A DNA stretch of 7,541 bases from JBIOWF01 sp044868295 (GTDB lineage: Bacteria > Actinomycetota > Actinomycetes > Streptosporangiales > Streptosporangiaceae): NCBI GenBank assembly GCA_044868295.1, contig JBIOWF010000246.1:1-7541 (forward strand). Reading direction: 5' to 3'. The translations under genes were made by a program, and so were the position numbers. Numbering within the stretch: position 1 is the first letter of the stretch; each line of letters begins with the position of its first letter. Below, piece by piece: positions 5,737 through 7,541 of this stretch. The notes under the pieces were generated by a model. That model searched no databases, was not told the DNA's origin, and saw only the letters and a program-made list of their open reading frames with translations.

Positions 5737-5758
5737 CAAGAATCCCACTGCGATGCAT
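5711..5758 (-). CDS. ilvB leader peptide (MHRSGILVVLRRRAA)
   Basis: A 15-residue frame on the minus strand from ATG 5758 to TGA 5713-5711, directly upstream of hairpins and the attenuation terminator. Residues 6-10 are Ile-Leu-Val-Val-Leu, all three end products of the pathway the operon encodes. The five codons are ATT, CTT, GTA, GTA and CTT, none ending in G or C, unlike the G/C-ending bulk of nearby genes; such rare codons should make stalling sensitive to shortage of charged tRNA. Leader peptides of this kind are known before ilvB in actinobacteria such as corynebacteria and streptomycetes. There is no Shine-Dalgarno sequence before the ATG; the promoter predicts a transcript beginning at the ATG, so translation should be leaderless. 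The peptide itself probably has no function other than being translated. Confidence 0.88.
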   Translation of the reverse strand: MHRSGILVVLRRRAA

Positions 5759-5764
5759 GGCTAC

Positions 5765-5793
5765 ACCATGTCCGATCCACGGCCCCGCGTCAA
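5765..5793 (-). promoter_or_regulatory. ilvBNC promoter
   Basis: On the minus strand TTGACG (5793-5788) is followed after exactly 17 bp by CATGGT (5770-5765). The predicted transcription start is A5758, the first base of the leader peptide ATG. The -35 is near consensus; the -10 keeps only the key A at position 2 and T at position 6. The match between predicted start and leader ATG supports both calls. Confidence 0.65.
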
Positions 5794-5861
5794 ATCATCC
5801 TGGACAGCCATCTCACCATCCGGGACAACGAGCAGCCGCAAAAGCTCGGCCGGTGTCACAG

Positions 5862-7541
5862 TCACGCCGTGTTCTGGAGGGTCGTACGCATCAGGGAGTC
5901 CACGCCGCGGGCGGCCATCGGCCGTGCGACGAGGTAACCCTGGCCACGCGTGCACCCCATCTCCCGCAGCAGATCGAGCTGCTCGGGGCGCTCGATCCCC
6001 TCGGCGACGACGATCAGGCCGAGGTCGTGGCCGAGCCGGACGATCGTGCGGGTCAGCAGCGTGAGCGTCTCGTCGCGGCCGAGCCCGGAGACGAACGACG
6101 GGTCGATCTTGATCATGTCCACCGGGAGTTGGCGGAGGAATGCGAGCGAGGCGTAACCGGTGCCGAAATCGTCGATCGCCAGCCGCACTCCGAGAGCCCG
6201 CAGCTCCGACAGCTTGGCGATGGTGTCCTCGGCGTCCTCGACCAGCATCTCCTCGATGACCTCAAGGGTCAGCGCGCTCGCGGGCAGGCCGCTCTCGGCC
6301 AGCGCCTCCGACACCGTCTCGACGAACCGGGGCGCGGTGATCTGGCGGGCGGACAGGTTGAGCGACAGGCCGATGTCCCACGACGACGCCCGCCAGGCGG
6401 CCACCTCGCGGCACGCCTCCTTGAGGATCCATTCGCTCAGCGGCACGATCAGGCCGGTGTCCTCGGCCGGGCCGAGGAACTGCTCGGGAGGCACGAACGC
6501 GCTCCCCCGCCGCCACCGCACCAGCGCCTCGACGGCCGTGACCCGTGAGGTCGCCAGGTCGACCACGGGCTGATACTCCACGGCGAACTGGTTCTCCAGC
6601 AGCGCCCGCTGCAGGTCGGCGGCCAGTTCGAGGCGGCGCACCACATCCGCGTGCATGTGCGCGGCGAACACCTCGACCCGCCGCCCGCCCAGCTCCTTGG
6701 CGCGGGACATCGCCACGTCGGCGTTGCGCAGCAGGTCTCCGGCGGGCACGCCGTCCTCGGCGAAGGCCACGCCCACGCTCGCCGTCAGCGCCATGTCCCG
6801 ATCCGCGACGCGGAACGGCTCGGACGAGACCGCTCGCACCAGCCGCTCGGCCAGATCGATGGCCGTCTGCGCGTCCGTGCTCGTGGAGACCCCGCCCTCC
6901 AGCAGCACCGCGAACTCGTCCCCGCCCCAACGGGCCAGCGTGTCGTCGGCCCGTACGGCTGCGCGCAGCCTGCGTGCCGCCTGTCCGAGCAGGTAGTCAC
7001 CGCTCGCGTGGCCGACGGAGTCGTTGACGCCGGTGAAACCGTCGAGGTCCAAGAAGATCACAGCGGCCCGGCTCGCACCCGGCCGGGCGAGGACCTCGCG
7101 GGCACGCTCCTCGAAGTAGGCCCGGTTGGGCAGGCCGGTCACCCCGTCATGGAAGGTGAGATGGGTCACCTGGTTACGCAGGGCCACCTGGTCGCTGACG
7201 TCCCTCACCGTGACGAGGATCAGATCCTCCTCGCGAACGTGCCGGGTGGCCACCGACTCGGTCGGCCGCCAGGTGCCGTCCGCGGCGCGGACCCGGCAGG
7301 CGATCCGGCAACCGCCGGGGTGCTGCATGGCATCGTCGTCGCCGGTCATCCGGCGCAGGAGGGCGCGAATGCCCGGCACGTCTTCCGGGTGGATGTAGTC
7401 GAAGACCGGGCGACCGTCGAGATCCGCCGGGCGGTAGCCGTACGTGGCCTCGACCTCCGCGCCTATCTCCTGGATGACGCCGTCGTGGTCGCACACCAGA
7501 ACGACGTCTCCGGTGTTCTCGGCGAGCTGGCGCAACTGCCG
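5862..7541 (-). CDS. PAS-GGDEF-EAL cyclic-di-GMP synthase/phosphodiesterase (5' end cut by window)
   Basis: The minus-strand frame is open to the right edge, so the true start is outside; 559 residues are visible. Numbering here counts the TTG at 7535 as residue 1. Residues about 3-118 are a PAS sensor domain (AENTGDVVLVCDHDG, then YGYRPADLDGRPVFDYIHPEDV). Residues about 122-290 are a GGDEF diguanylate cyclase domain: HDGVTGLPNRAYF, metal-binding LDLDGF (162-167), an intact GGDEF (204-208) and an inhibitory-site RADD (195-198) exactly five residues before it. Residues about 305-550 are an EAL phosphodiesterase domain with Gln322 (YQP), Glu336 (EAL), Asn393, Glu425, Asp455-Asp456 (DDFGTGYASL), Lys476, Glu512 (VVAEGIE) and Gln532 all present. 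Both active sites therefore look competent. No membrane segment is visible, but upstream sensor or membrane domains may exist beyond the edge. No strong terminator follows; the ilvB promoter begins about 70 bases downstream. Confidence 0.95.
   Translation of the reverse strand, partial: RQLRQLAENTGDVVLVCDHDGVIQEIGAEVEATYGYRPADLDGRPVFDYIHPEDVPGIRALLRRMTGDDDAMQHPGGCRIACRVRAADGTWRPTESVATRHVREEDLILVTVRDVSDQVALRNQVTHLTFHDGVTGLPNRAYFEERAREVLARPGASRAAVIFLDLDGFTGVNDSVGHASGDYLLGQAARRLRAAVRADDTLARWGGDEFAVLLEGGVSTSTDAQTAIDLAERLVRAVSSEPFRVADRDMALTASVGVAFAEDGVPAGDLLRNADVAMSRAKELGGRRVEVFAAHMHADVVRRLELAADLQRALLENQFAVEYQPVVDLATSRVTAVEALVRWRRGSAFVPPEQFLGPAEDTGLIVPLSEWILKEACREVAAWRASSWDIGLSLNLSARQITAPRFVETVSEALAESGLPASALTLEVIEEMLVEDAEDTIAKLSELRALGVRLAIDDFGTGYASLAFLRQLPVDMIKIDPSFVSGLGRDETLTLLTRTIVRLGHDLGLIVVAEGIERPEQLDLLREMGCTRGQGYLVARPMAARGVDSLMRTTLQNTA

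Noticed and set aside
5617..5760. T-box or metabolite riboswitch in the ilvB leader
   Set aside because: The leader is short and contains a translated peptide with pathway amino acids; no T-box-like conserved region was seen, and ribosome-mediated attenuation explains the structure.
5795..5861. Possible terminator after the GGDEF-EAL gene (CGAGC and GCTCG arms on the minus strand)
   Set aside because: The stem is only 5 bp with a 10-base loop and no real U-tract follows.
5761..5865. A 34-residue frame starting with GTG overlapping the GGDEF-EAL stop codon
   Set aside because: It lies over the ilvB promoter, about a third of its codons end in A or T unlike nearby genes, and it has no recognisable product. 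Start-stop overlap alone is weak evidence.

Overview
The window is high-GC DNA from an actinobacterium. An ilvB-ilvN-ilvC cluster, a DUF1707-FHA protein, a secreted CAP-domain protein, a PadR regulator and a PAS-GGDEF-EAL protein together look most like a filamentous genus of the Streptosporangiales type (Nonomuraea/Streptosporangium-like). That placement is an inference from gene content and codon use, not from a search. No mobile element, tRNA, rRNA or CRISPR array was seen.

Layout, left to right. (1) 1-461, minus: most of a PadR-family repressor whose 3' end is cut by the window edge. Its promoter carries a near-perfect 24-bp palindrome touching the start codon, and the transcript looks leaderless. 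(2) 462-719: divergent control region with two adjacent dyads and a promoter for the next gene. (3) 720-1484, plus: exported CAP/SCP-domain protein with an extra cysteine-containing N-terminal domain. (4) 1591-2130, plus: cytoplasmic DUF1707-FHA protein, also probably leaderless. (5) 2131-2228: convergent gap with a 15-bp direct repeat and a strong terminator for the ilv operon. (6) 2229-5616, minus: ilvB-ilvN-ilvC, which encodes both acetohydroxyacid synthase subunits and ketol-acid reductoisomerase. (7) 5617-5793: ilvB leader with a promoter, a leaderless 15-residue leader peptide containing Ile-Leu-Val-Val-Leu, competing hairpins and a terminator, i.e. a branched-chain amino acid attenuator. 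(8) 5862-7541, minus: a PAS-GGDEF-EAL cyclic-di-GMP enzyme whose 5' end lies beyond the window.

How the parts fit. IlvB and IlvN form acetohydroxyacid synthase and IlvC does the next step of valine, leucine and isoleucine synthesis. The leader region would sense charged Ile/Leu/Val tRNA by ribosome stalling, and the IlvN ACT domain would add allosteric feedback. The other genes are separate units: PadR probably controls itself and a gene beyond the left edge, the CAP protein acts outside the membrane, the FHA protein probably reads Ser/Thr kinase output, and the GGDEF-EAL protein makes and/or breaks c-di-GMP.

I found no clearly undescribed multi-gene system. The most rewarding non-coding structures are the ilvB attenuator, the PadR palindrome and the repeated appearance of leaderless promoters (three candidates).
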